A DNA stretch of 64,000 nucleotides from a bacterium HR17. Lineage in GTDB: Bacteria; Armatimonadota; Fervidibacteria; Fervidibacterales; Fervidibacteraceae. Location of the stretch: the NCBI GenBank assembly GCA_002898575.1, contig BEHT01000007.1, positions 23,273-87,272 on the forward strand, written 5' to 3'. Both the position numbers and the translations under genes were made by a program. Positions 27,303 to 34,623 of this stretch are shown here, piece by piece; positions within the stretch are counted from its first letter, which is position 1; each line of letters begins with the position of its first letter. The notes below the pieces were generated by a model that had not been told where the DNA came from, did no database searches, and saw only the letters and a list, made by a program, of their open reading frames with translations.

Positions 27303-27680
27303 TTACAACTCGGTCACTTTGCCTTGCGGGACACGGAGGTCAACCTGCAAGTGCTTTGTTTTTCCGTTGACGACGGCGGTGACTTCTACCAAGCCCTTTT
27401 GCCGGTCCAACACCTTGACCGTTTGGATGGAGATGGGCTTCTTGCCAAAGTGAGAGTGAACAGCATCTACTGCCAAGGTCTTCAAGCCCACCTCAAACAG
27501 CAAGCCCCCCATCTTTCCTTCAGGACCGTATTTGTTCGTCAGGGGACAACAGGCGCCGGCAGATGGCTGGTGGGAGCGGTACTGGCGGTAGACTGTCCAT
27601 CCGCTGACCGAGACAGCCAGCAACGCCCCAATCGCCACCGTAAGGATGTGGGTATGCAGCCATCGCCGTAGGGGCTTCAT
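27303..27680 (-). CDS. Membrane-anchored protein of unknown function
   Basis: 125 residues: a positively charged N-terminus, one membrane helix near residues 10-32, then a periplasmic-type domain. After the helix a short motif GACCPLTNKYGP carries a Cys pair; its CPLT part loosely recalls the CPIT motif of DUF6132 proteins such as the one at 28321. The rest is beta-rich (ISIQTVKVLD, LVEVTAVVNGKTKHLQVDLRV). Start ATG 27680 follows AGAGGTGAAGGAA; the small gene before it ends six bases upstream. No function can be assigned. Confidence 0.6.
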   Translation of the reverse strand: MKPLRRWLHTHILTVAIGALLAVSVSGWTVYRQYRSHQPSAGACCPLTNKYGPEGKMGGLLFEVGLKTLAVDAVHSHFGKKPISIQTVKVLDRQKGLVEVTAVVNGKTKHLQVDLRVPQGKVTEL

Positions 27681-27685
27681 TTCCT

Positions 27686-27868
27686 TCACCTCTTAGGTTG
27701 TGGTGGCTGACTTGGTATAAAGCCAGGCGCACCGTATTTTTGCATCATCGCCCCCGGCAGTTGTTCGGGTGGGACCTCTTTCTTCTGGACGCTTGTGCCC
27801 CGCCAGAGGACGAAGGCAGCGATAAGCAGCACGACCACTGAGGCACCGTCGCAAGGAAAACTCAACAA
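27686..27868 (-). CDS. Small single-helix membrane protein
   Basis: About 60 codons, starting at TTG 27868 or a nearby GTG; the start is doubtful because the only good ribosome site (GAGGAGGCG) is 18 bases away and serves an ATG in another frame. One membrane helix (VVVLLIAAFVLW) is followed by a Lys/Pro-rich tail, VPPEQLPGAMMQKYGAPG. This closely resembles the small partner of the prepilin at 55649, which has VPAEVLEKFQQGG at the same place. It may be a surviving or decaying copy of that partner. Confidence 0.45.
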   Translation of the reverse strand: MLSFPCDGASVVVLLIAAFVLWRGTSVQKKEVPPEQLPGAMMQKYGAPGFIPSQPPQPKR

Positions 27869-27890
27869 AGCACATCAATGTCGCCTCCTC

Positions 27891-28241
27891 TCTCGTGTTT
27901 GGACGGTTGTCTACGACGCGGAAGACGGCTACGCTTTTGCCCGCCGCTTTTTCGGTCGTTCTGAGCGCCCTGACGCGTTGGTCTTTTTGGCGGAAATGGC
28001 GGCGATCGGGTTTGCGCGGGCCGTTTTGGAGATGCCAATCCGTTTGCCCGATGACCTGGGCTTGGTTGTCAAAGAGAAAGTGCCAGGGCAAATGCGGTTT
28101 TTGCGTGGGATAGCGACTTTGACGCCCCGATACTTTCAACTAGGCAGTGTGGCAGCTGAGCGATTGATAGACTTGATGCAAAAGCGCCTTGAACCGCCTG
28201 TGCACGAGCGCCTTGCAGTGCCTTTGCAAGTGTGGTCGTGA
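27891..28241 (+). pseudogene. C-terminal fragment of a LacI-type regulator
   Basis: About 115 codons in one frame carry the end of a LacI/PurR sugar-binding domain: ERPDALVFLAEMAAIGFARA, then LPDDLGLVV, and QLGSVAAERLIDLM. The DNA-binding domain and the first half of the sugar-binding domain are missing; upstream bases are occupied by the start of the opposing small gene. It is a truncated regulator gene. The gap from here to 28320 holds only a half copy of the intergenic repeat. Confidence 0.6.
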
Positions 28242-28281
28242 CCCTTTACGCCCTCATCGTCCAGTCGTCAAGCACTCGCCT

Positions 28282-28310
28282 TTCGGAGGGCGGCTCTCCT
28301 GAGCCGCCAA
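28282..28310. repeat. Half copy of intergenic hairpin repeat
   Basis: TCGGAGGGCGGCTC plus its partner GAGCCGCC repeats the outer hairpin of the elements at 2304 and 22624, in the orientation of copy 2. The second hairpin and the rest of the element are absent. Confidence 0.6.
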
Positions 28311-28320
28311 AGCGACACAT

Positions 28321-28491
28321 TCATCGTCCAATTGTCAGCGCCCAACCGAACAACGCGCCAGCAATCATCGCCCCGACGGGGCTGCCGGTGATGCCTCAGG
28401 TGGCGCATTCGCCCTTCGTCACCCATACCAGCACCTGTTGCACCACCAACCCGATAAGCGCTCCGAGGACGATGCCGATGAAGGGTTTCAT
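28321..28491 (-). CDS. Small selenocysteine-containing membrane protein (CxxU)
   Basis: 56 residues with an in-frame TGA at codon 32. One membrane helix (IGIVLGALIGLVVQQVLVWV) leads to GECAT-TGA-GITGSPVGAM and a second helix. The layout matches DUF6132-type proteins, in which a helix is followed by a Cys-rich CPITSNP-like motif and a glycine-rich helix; here TGA takes the Cys position and GITGSP the PITSNP position. Cys29 and Sec32 form a CxxU redox pair. Start ATG 28491 follows GTGAGGTGA. It lies 26 bases after an ECF sigma factor gene, itself after an SQR-like flavoprotein and TusA, so a sulfur or thiol redox role is likely. Gene callers would miss it. Confidence 0.75.
28358..28398 (-). promoter_or_regulatory. 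Bacterial SECIS-like stem-loop (CxxU gene)
   Basis: TGA at 28398-28396, then an upper stem GCCCC/GGGGC with a GTC loop whose first base is 18 bases after the TGA. The lower stem CCGGCA/TGCTGG adds six pairs with a six-base bulge on the 3' side. Confidence 0.7.
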
Positions 28492-28517
28492 CCTTGGCGT
28501 CACCTCACGGTAAAAGT

Positions 28518-29054
28518 TTACGCCCACTTTCGTAGATCCGTTCGGCGCTGCACTTGTTTGCGCAAGGCGCGACGGGCGCGGTGCAACAGGGCTTTCACCG
28601 CTGACAGACTTAACCCCATCGCCTTCGCCACCTCCTTTTCCCTCAACCCTTCACCGTCTTTCAACAACAACACAGTTCGGTAGCGGTCGGGCAACCCTTC
28701 TAACGCCTGCGCAACGATGCGGCGCATTTCCGTTTCAATGGCAATCTCTTCAGGCGTGGGAGCATCGTCGGGCAATTCCAACGGTGGCGTTTCCTCGTCT
28801 GACGCTTCTGCTTCCAAAAGTTGTTCCAGTGAGACCGTCGCTGGACGCCGTCGTAGCATGCGGCATTCATTGGCGGCGATGCGGTGCAACCAAGTGCGCA
28901 CGCTGGCTTCGCCCCGAAATTCATGCAAGTGTTCAACGGCTTTCAGCAAAGTCGCTTGAGCGACATCTTCTGCATCTTCCCGATGCCGGCACAACTGCTG
29001 CGCCAGTCGTCCCACCTCGTCCCGGTAGCGCCAAATTTCCTCAACGGCTGGCAT
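28518..29054 (-). CDS. ECF-type RNA polymerase sigma factor
   Basis: 178 residues. Region 2 has HREDAEDVAQATLLKAVEHL and RTWLHRIAANECR; region 4 has LPDRYRTVLLLKDGEGLREKEVAKAMGLSLSAVKALLHRARRALR. ATG 29054 is chosen because GGAGGGGGTGACG lies just before it. No anti-sigma gene is obvious: the next gene encodes the CxxU selenoprotein, which, being a small membrane protein with a redox motif, could conceivably regulate it. That is speculation. Confidence 0.93.
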   Translation of the reverse strand: MPAVEEIWRYRDEVGRLAQQLCRHREDAEDVAQATLLKAVEHLHEFRGEASVRTWLHRIAANECRMLRRRPATVSLEQLLEAEASDEETPPLELPDDAPTPEEIAIETEMRRIVAQALEGLPDRYRTVLLLKDGEGLREKEVAKAMGLSLSAVKALLHRARRALRKQVQRRTDLRKWA

Positions 29055-29059
29055 TTTCG

Positions 29060-30298
29060 TCACCCCCTCCAGCGCTTTTGCGCAGCCGCTCCATCACCGC
29101 TGAGTCGCAGAACGGCTGTTGAGCGGTCGTTGACCTGCCCGACACCATCCTGAGTAGGACATCCGGTGCAACGCCTTTCGGGACAACGGCAGGATAGAAG
29201 CGGTTCATCAGCGCTTTCAACCATCGCCACCACATGGAGGGTCGGGGGGGGCTGGGGCGGTCGCTCGTAGTTGAACCGCAAAACCGTCGCTTTTTTGTCG
29301 CCCGTTTCCACGAAGCACATTACGCTGCCGTCATAGTGCGCGTTGGGTTCTTTGCCCTCAATGAGGCTGAGCAGGTTTCTAGCGAGGACAGGGGCTTCAA
29401 AGTGGGCGGCAGCGCCGCTTTTGCTGACGGGCAAATCGGTTGCATCGCCGATAGCAAACAGGCGTTCATGCCCTTTCACTTGCAGTGTGACCTTGTCTGT
29501 CGGAACCCAGCCGCCTTTATCGCCGATTCCCGATGCGTCAATGACGGGTGCACCCCGATGGGGCGGGATGAGAACTAGCAAGTCGTAATCCAACTCCGTC
29601 CCTTCCAGCGAGACAACCCTGCGCCTTTTGGGGTCAACGCTTTCGGTGTTGAAAAAGGTCTCCACCTTGATGCCTTTGCGGTCAAACAACTCAGCGACAA
29701 GTGGCGCGGCGGTGGTAATGGGCAACACCTGTGGTAAAGGCGTCACAAAAACGATTTCCGTTTTATCCCGCAGTTTGCGTCGACGCAGCCAATCATCCAA
29801 CAGTAAGGTGAACTCAATGGGGGCAGGTGGGCACTTATAAGGAAAGCCTGCGATGCCGACGACGATACGACCGCCTGCGAAGTTGCTCAACGCCTGCCGC
29901 AAGTTCACCGCTGCGGGTTCGGTGTAAAAGTGGTGCCCGCCCTCCGCTAAACCCGCCACTTCTTTGGGCATCGGGCAAGACCCAGTGGCGATGACCAAGT
30001 AGTCGTAGGGTACCGTCCCATCACGCGTCAGGTAAAGGCGTCGTTTATCAACATCAATGCGTTCCACAGAGGCGTGAATGAGTTGGACGGAGGGGTGCAG
30101 CAGTCGTCGTTCGTCGTAGCGCAACTTTTCTGGTCGCTCCCAACCGAAGGGCACGTAAAGCAAGCCTGGCTGGTAGTGGTGCACCCCCGTCGCATCCACG
30201 ACCGTGACTTCCACTTTGTCGGTATGCTTCGCCAACTTGTTGGCGACGAGTGTGCCTCCGACGCCACCGCCAAGCACGACGACTTTGGCTTTTGCCAT
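29060..30298 (-). CDS. SQR-like FAD/NAD(P)-dependent oxidoreductase (sulfide:quinone type), C-terminus frameshifted
   Basis: Flavoprotein of the sulfide:quinone oxidoreductase/flavocytochrome c group. VVVLGGGVGGTLVANKLA binds FAD, YLVIATGSCP follows, and IAGFPYKCPPAPIEF near residue 160 contains a conserved Cys. GHERLFAIGDATDLP is the second FAD motif. Near codon 355 a run of eight C (29247-29254) seems to carry an extra base: in the other frame the protein continues MWWRWLKALMNRFYPAVVP, a typical membrane-binding tail, ending at 29041. The stated frame ends in unlikely sequence (CRCPERRCTGCPT). Probable operon: tusA, this gene, ECF sigma, CxxU selenoprotein. Confidence 0.82.
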   Translation of the reverse strand: MAKAKVVVLGGGVGGTLVANKLAKHTDKVEVTVVDATGVHHYQPGLLYVPFGWERPEKLRYDERRLLHPSVQLIHASVERIDVDKRRLYLTRDGTVPYDYLVIATGSCPMPKEVAGLAEGGHHFYTEPAAVNLRQALSNFAGGRIVVGIAGFPYKCPPAPIEFTLLLDDWLRRRKLRDKTEIVFVTPLPQVLPITTAAPLVAELFDRKGIKVETFFNTESVDPKRRRVVSLEGTELDYDLLVLIPPHRGAPVIDASGIGDKGGWVPTDKVTLQVKGHERLFAIGDATDLPVSKSGAAAHFEAPVLARNLLSLIEGKEPNAHYDGSVMCFVETGDKKATVLRFNYERPPQPPPTLHVVAMVESADEPLLSCRCPERRCTGCPTQDGVGQVNDRSTAVLRLSGDGAAAQKRWRG

Positions 30299-30318
30299 TG
30301 CCTTTCACCTCGTTGCGC

Positions 30319-30561
30319 TCAGCGCATCTTGCGGACGAGCACTCGTTCGTAGTTATCGGCGGGGAAAGCGCCGAGGAACTCATGCCCCGCCCGCTCACAC
30401 CACGCCTTAGCGTCCTCTTTGGTGCGCGGTTCTTGCGTCCAGACCTCCACGATAGCCCCAACGGGCACTTCTTTGACGGCGCGAATAAGTTCCACCAACG
30501 GACCGGGGCATTGCGCCCCTCGTGCGTCCACGACTTTGTCCGCTGTCACGGGCGCAACCAT
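30319..30561 (-). CDS. tusA: TusA/SirA-family sulfur carrier protein
   Basis: 80 residues with the defining motif DARGAQCPGPLVELIRAV, whose Cys carries persulfide sulfur. The rest forms the small two-layer fold (GAIVEVWTQEPRTKEDAKAWCERAGHEFLG). Start ATG 30561 follows GGAGGTGACAGCG. First gene of the run leading through the SQR-like flavoprotein; it probably hands sulfur to or from that enzyme. Not a tRNA-thiolation TusA necessarily, since no tusBCDE genes are present. Confidence 0.87.
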   Translation of the reverse strand: MVAPVTADKVVDARGAQCPGPLVELIRAVKEVPVGAIVEVWTQEPRTKEDAKAWCERAGHEFLGAFPADNYERVLVRKMR

Positions 30562-30642
30562 CGCTGTCACCTCCACGGTGAAGGAGCCTTGAAAGGGTGT
30601 TGCGGTTACACTTCAAGAGGCATGCCAAAGGGGTGAACCCGA

Positions 30643-31299
30643 ATGCCCCGCACTGCTCAACTGTTTGAGGCGTTGGCTGAGCGCTACGATGCGTGGTATG
30701 ACGGACCCATCGGAAGGGTGGCGTTGCCGTCGGAGGTGGATTGCCTTAAGCCGCTACTGACGGGGTTGCCCCTACCTTGGCTGGAAGTAGGGGTCGGCAG
30801 TGGACGGTTCGCTCATGCCCTCGGGGTGCCTGTCGGTATTGACCCCGCCTTGCGCCCGCTTCATTTGGCGCGGCGGCGCGGCATCGCGGTGCTGCAAGCC
30901 GAGGGGGAGTATTTGCCGTTTGCGTCCCACTCCTTCGGTGGGGTTGTTATCGTCGTGACCCTTTGCTTCGTGGACGATCCACTGGCGGTTTTGCAGGAAG
31001 CCCACCGCATTTTGCGCGATGACGGTGCCTTAGTTTTGGGCATGGTTTTTGCTGACTCTCCGTGGGGGGCGTTTTATCGCCACAAAGCCGCGCTGGGACA
31101 TCCCTTTTACTCCGCCGCTCACTTTCTGACCCGCTCGCAAACCCACACCTTGCTTCGCCAAGCAGGTTTCACTGTCACAGCCGCCCGCAGCGCGTTAACG
31201 CAACCGCCTTCTGATGAAACGCTGCACCCTGAGCCGGCTGTTGAAGGCGACCAACCTCATGCGGGTTTTGTGGCGTGGCGGGCGGAGAAAAAGCGTTAG
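30643..31299 (+). CDS. Class I SAM-dependent methyltransferase
   Basis: 218 residues. Motif I is WLEVGVGSGRFAHALG near residues 46-61, with a following GIDPALRPLHLAR acid, a VLQAEGEYLPF loop and VVIVVTLCFVDDP. It has the UbiE/COQ5-like layout, but its substrate is unknown. Divergent from tusA across an 81-base gap which probably holds promoters in both directions; Hsp20 follows 85 bases later. Confidence 0.85.
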   Translation: MPRTAQLFEALAERYDAWYDGPIGRVALPSEVDCLKPLLTGLPLPWLEVGVGSGRFAHALGVPVGIDPALRPLHLARRRGIAVLQAEGEYLPFASHSFGGVVIVVTLCFVDDPLAVLQEAHRILRDDGALVLGMVFADSPWGAFYRHKAALGHPFYSAAHFLTRSQTHTLLRQAGFTVTAARSALTQPPSDETLHPEPAVEGDQPHAGFVAWRAEKKR

Positions 31300-31384
31300 C
31301 CAGCACAACGCGCATCCTTTTGCCCCGCAGCGCATCAGTGGCAATGGGAGCGAGGAAAGGCGCTTCCGAAAGGAGGGAACGACG

Positions 31385-31861
31385 ATGACGACCTTAGCAC
31401 ACCGCGAAACCCATCTCCTTCCATGGCGCGACCTTGACCGTGCCTTTACGGAACTGACCCATTGGCTGCTTCGCGACCTCGCCACTTGGTTGGCAGAGTG
31501 GAGCGATATCGGAACGACGACCCCGCGTGCGTGGGCGCCGCCTGCGGACATTTTCCGCAAAGGAGACCACTTGTTCGTGCGATTTGACCTGCCGGGCGTG
31601 CCTCCTGATAAGTTGGAAGTAACGGTCAGCGATGACGGTGTTTTGACCGTGCGGGGCGAACGCCCGTGGGATGAAGGCGAAGTGGAAACCTTCTGCTGCG
31701 AGCGCCGCTACGGCAAGTTTGAGCGGAGGCTCCAGTTGCCCGAAGGCGTAGACACGGCGAACATTGACGCTACTTACAAAGACGGTGTGTTGGAGTTGCG
31801 CATCCCTTACCGCGAAGCCACTAAGCCGCCCCAGCGCCACATTGCGGTCAAAACGGGTTAA
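31385..31861 (+). CDS. Hsp20-family small heat-shock protein
   Basis: 158-residue chaperone. Alpha-crystallin domain near residues 55-150: FVRFDLPGVPPDKLEVTVSDDGVLTVRGER, then YGKFERRLQLPEGVDTANIDATYKDGVLELRIP. An I-x-V-like tail (HIAVKTG) ends it. AAAGGAGGGAACG precedes the start at 31385. It opens a plus-strand set of thiol redox genes, suggesting a shared stress response. Confidence 0.93.
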   Translation: MTTLAHRETHLLPWRDLDRAFTELTHWLLRDLATWLAEWSDIGTTTPRAWAPPADIFRKGDHLFVRFDLPGVPPDKLEVTVSDDGVLTVRGERPWDEGEVETFCCERRYGKFERRLQLPEGVDTANIDATYKDGVLELRIPYREATKPPQRHIAVKTG

Positions 31862-31959
31862 CGCTTCGTCCCTGCCCCGCACCGTTGGGGTGGGCGGTGG
31901 CATGCATCCCCACGCCGCCCACCCCGACCCGCAACGGGCACGAAAGGGGGTGCCCTATC

Positions 31960-32292
31960 ATGACGGTGATACCTGTCGGCGACGATGACTTTGATGCGAA
32001 AGTGCTGCAAAGTCCGTTGCCTGCCGTCGTGGAGGTGTGGGCTTCTGAATGCTTGCCGTGTCCGATAATGTTGCGCCACTTGGAACCGCTCCTTGAGCCT
32101 TACGAAGGGCGCGTCAATGTCTTTTCGCTGGATGCGTCCGCCAACCCTAAACTAATGGAGCGGTTTGAGGTGCGGTCAACGCCGGCGTTGCTCGTTTTCG
32201 TCAACGGGCAACTCGTCGGGCATTTCGTTCACCAAGTTGACGCTCCGACCGTCGCTGAAAAATTGCGTCAGTTGCTGGGGCAAGGAGGGTGA
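31960..32292 (+). CDS. Thioredoxin-like protein
   Basis: 110 residues with the thioredoxin fold: LPAVVEVWASECLPCPIMLRHLEPL gives a CxxC active site (CLPC) and FEVRSTPALLVFVNGQLVG the cis-Pro strand. The CLPC site, in place of CGPC, suggests altered redox potential or partner. It is followed seven bases later by the CoA-disulfide reductase-like gene; together with PDO and TrxB it probably forms one electron path. Confidence 0.88.
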   Translation: MTVIPVGDDDFDAKVLQSPLPAVVEVWASECLPCPIMLRHLEPLLEPYEGRVNVFSLDASANPKLMERFEVRSTPALLVFVNGQLVGHFVHQVDAPTVAEKLRQLLGQGG

Positions 32293-32298
32293 AGGGCG

Positions 32299-33651
32299 AT
32301 GGGCAAACGGCTGGTTGTCATTGGCGGCGACGCAGCGGGCATGAGTGCGGCAGCAAAAGCCAAACGCATTAACCCCACCTTGTCGGTCATCGTTTTGGAG
32401 AAGGGATGTGCTGTTTCCTACGCTGCTTGCGGCATCCCTTATTTCATCGGGGGTGTCGTTGCTGACGCGGCGCAGTTGCTCGCCCGCACGCCCCAACAGT
32501 TCGCCCGACACGGCATTGAAGTGCGCCTGAGACACGAGGCTATCACCGTTGACCCCGTTCAAGGCACGGTGACCGTTTACGACCGTCAAAGCGGTCGGGA
32601 ATACAAAGAGCCTTACGACGAATTGCTCATCGCAACAGGCGCCGTTCCCATCAAGCCACCCGTTCACGGCGCTGACGCACCTAACACTTTCACCGTTCGC
32701 CACTTTGACGATGCGGTGGCGCTGAAAGCCTTTCTGGATGAGCACAAGCCCAAGCGGGTAACTATCATCGGAGCGGGTTACATCGGGATGGAATTTGCGG
32801 AGGCGTTCTGGAACTTAGGCATAGAAGTGACGGTCGCTGAGAGGCTGCCACAGGTTTTCACGGGCATTGACCCCGATATGGCGGCATTGGTCGCGAAGGA
32901 GTTACAGGAGCACGGTGTCGCTCTCCGTTTAGGAGAGCCAGTGGTAGCACTGGAGCAGGACGAACGCGGTTTTGTGCGGCGCGTGATTACCCCAACGACG
33001 GCATGGGAGACGGATGGGGTAGTTTTTGGCAGCGGGGTCAAACCCAATGTCGCTCTGGCGCACACCGCGGGCATTCCTTTAGATGAGGTCGGTGCAATCG
33101 CTACTGACGAACGCATGCACACCGCTGTTGAAGGGGTATGGGCGGCGGGCGATTGCACCTCGGTCCTCCACCTCGTTACAGGCAAGCGTGCTTACATTCC
33201 CCTCGGAACGACCGCCAACAAACAAGGGCGTGTGGCGGGTGAAAACATTGCGGGCGGTCATGCCATTTTCCGCGGCGTCGTCGGGACAGCGGTGGCAAAA
33301 GTCTTTCGGCTGGAAGTCGCCCGCACGGGGTTGACCGAAAGGGAAGCCCAACAGGAGGGAGTCGCGTATGTGGCGGTGACCATCACGGCAACGGACAAAG
33401 CCCGTTACTACCCCACCGCTTCACCCCTGACGGTCAAACTGCTCGCCGAGAAGAGCACGGGGCGGCTGTTGGGCGGGCAAATTGTCGGTCAATCGGGAGC
33501 GACAAAGCGAATAGACGTCATCGCGACCGCTTTGCACGCCCGCATGACCGTTGACCAATTTGCTCAATTGGACTTAGGTTATGCGCCGCCGTTCGCCCCC
33601 GTTTGGGACCCGCTGCTCATCGCTGCCCAGCAACTGGGGAAGCAAGTTTAA
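32299..33651 (+). CDS. CoA-disulfide reductase/NADH oxidase-type flavoprotein
   Basis: 450 residues, FAD-dependent pyridine nucleotide-disulfide reductase. VVIGGDAAGMSAAAKAKR binds FAD, and SYAACGIPYFIGG near residues 38-50 carries the single active-site Cys that distinguishes CoADR and NADH oxidase from classical two-Cys reductases. VTIIGAGYIGMEFAEAF binds NAD(P). The C-terminal dimerisation domain ends with the two Tyr region DLGYAPPFAPVWDP. It may reduce CoA disulfide or polysulfide; the sulfur gene context across the divergent promoter supports the latter possibility. Confidence 0.9.
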   Translation: MGKRLVVIGGDAAGMSAAAKAKRINPTLSVIVLEKGCAVSYAACGIPYFIGGVVADAAQLLARTPQQFARHGIEVRLRHEAITVDPVQGTVTVYDRQSGREYKEPYDELLIATGAVPIKPPVHGADAPNTFTVRHFDDAVALKAFLDEHKPKRVTIIGAGYIGMEFAEAFWNLGIEVTVAERLPQVFTGIDPDMAALVAKELQEHGVALRLGEPVVALEQDERGFVRRVITPTTAWETDGVVFGSGVKPNVALAHTAGIPLDEVGAIATDERMHTAVEGVWAAGDCTSVLHLVTGKRAYIPLGTTANKQGRVAGENIAGGHAIFRGVVGTAVAKVFRLEVARTGLTEREAQQEGVAYVAVTITATDKARYYPTASPLTVKLLAEKSTGRLLGGQIVGQSGATKRIDVIATALHARMTVDQFAQLDLGYAPPFAPVWDPLLIAAQQLGKQV

Positions 33652-33799
33652 AGCCATGTGAGGTTCACCGGGATGGTGCGCCAAGCCCCTTCATCGCCGT
33701 TGGCGTAACCTTTTTGCGCCGATGCGCATCAGTGTCAGTGGACACGCGGGTGCGGGGCGACGATCGCCCCACGCCACCGCCACAAGGAGGCGATGCTCT

Positions 33800-34609
33800 A
33801 TGGCGCTGTTGAGTGAACGCGACCGCAAAAAGTTGCAGGAGTTTTTCAACAGCCACATGGTGCGCCCCGTCAAACTCGTCCTGTTCACGCAGGCGCAACG
33901 CCTCGTCTGGACGCCTTGGAGCCAACCGTGCCAATTCTGTAAGGAGACAGAGCAACTGGTGCGAGAATTGGTAGACTTATCGCCCCTGATTGCGGCGGAC
34001 ATCCACGACTTTGACCGCGAAAGTGCGTTGGCGGAGCGTTACAGCGTTGATAAAGTCCCCGCGCTCATCGTCTCCGATGAGAGCGGACGCTCCAACATCC
34101 GCTATTTCGGAATCCCTGCCGGCATGGAGTTCACGGCGTTGATTGAGGACATCGTGATGGTCTCGCAGGGCAAAACGAACTTGAGCGCTGATGTGCAGGC
34201 GAAAATCCGAGCCGTTGACCGACCTGTGCACATCCAGGTGTTCGTCACCCCGACTTGCCCTTACTGCCCCCGCGCCGTTCGCATCGCCCACCAGTTCGCG
34301 CTGGAAAATCCACGCATCACTGCCGATATGGTTGAAGCGACTGAATTTCCTGATCTGGCAGAGCGCTACCGCGTCCTTGCTGTCCCAAAGGTCGTCATCA
34401 ACGACAAAGTGAGTTTTGAAGGGGCGTTGCCAGAGCACCTGTTCGCCTTGTATGTCCTGAAAGCCGTTGACCAACTCGGTCGCGACGACGCCGACGAGTT
34501 TGAAGCCGTTGACAGGCAGTTGCGGGCGATGAGGGGCGATGCGGAAGACGAGCGTTATCACCACGACGAATTTGAGCATGAACACCACTTTCACCGCTAC
34601 GAACATTGA
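33800..34609 (+). CDS. Protein disulfide oxidoreductase (two glutaredoxin-like domains)
   Basis: PDO-like protein of hyperthermophiles and thermophiles. The first thioredoxin fold has CQFC near residues 45-48, the second TPTCPYCPRA with CPYC near residue 155. Each half has a cis-Pro loop (KVPALIV, AVPKVVI). Together with the TrxB encoded 14 bases downstream it forms the usual PDO/TrxB pair for disulfide control in heat-loving cells. The C-terminus is an unusual His/Glu-rich tail (HHDEFEHEHHFHRYEH) of the kind that binds metals. Start ATG 33800 follows AAGGAGGCG. Confidence 0.92.
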   Translation: MALLSERDRKKLQEFFNSHMVRPVKLVLFTQAQRLVWTPWSQPCQFCKETEQLVRELVDLSPLIAADIHDFDRESALAERYSVDKVPALIVSDESGRSNIRYFGIPAGMEFTALIEDIVMVSQGKTNLSADVQAKIRAVDRPVHIQVFVTPTCPYCPRAVRIAHQFALENPRITADMVEATEFPDLAERYRVLAVPKVVINDKVSFEGALPEHLFALYVLKAVDQLGRDDADEFEAVDRQLRAMRGDAEDERYHHDEFEHEHHFHRYEH

Positions 34610-34623
34610 GGAGGTGATGCGCC

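Noticed and set aside
27795..28241. Complete LacI-type regulator gene
   Set aside because: Only the last part of the sugar-binding domain is readable; there is no DNA-binding domain or plausible start.
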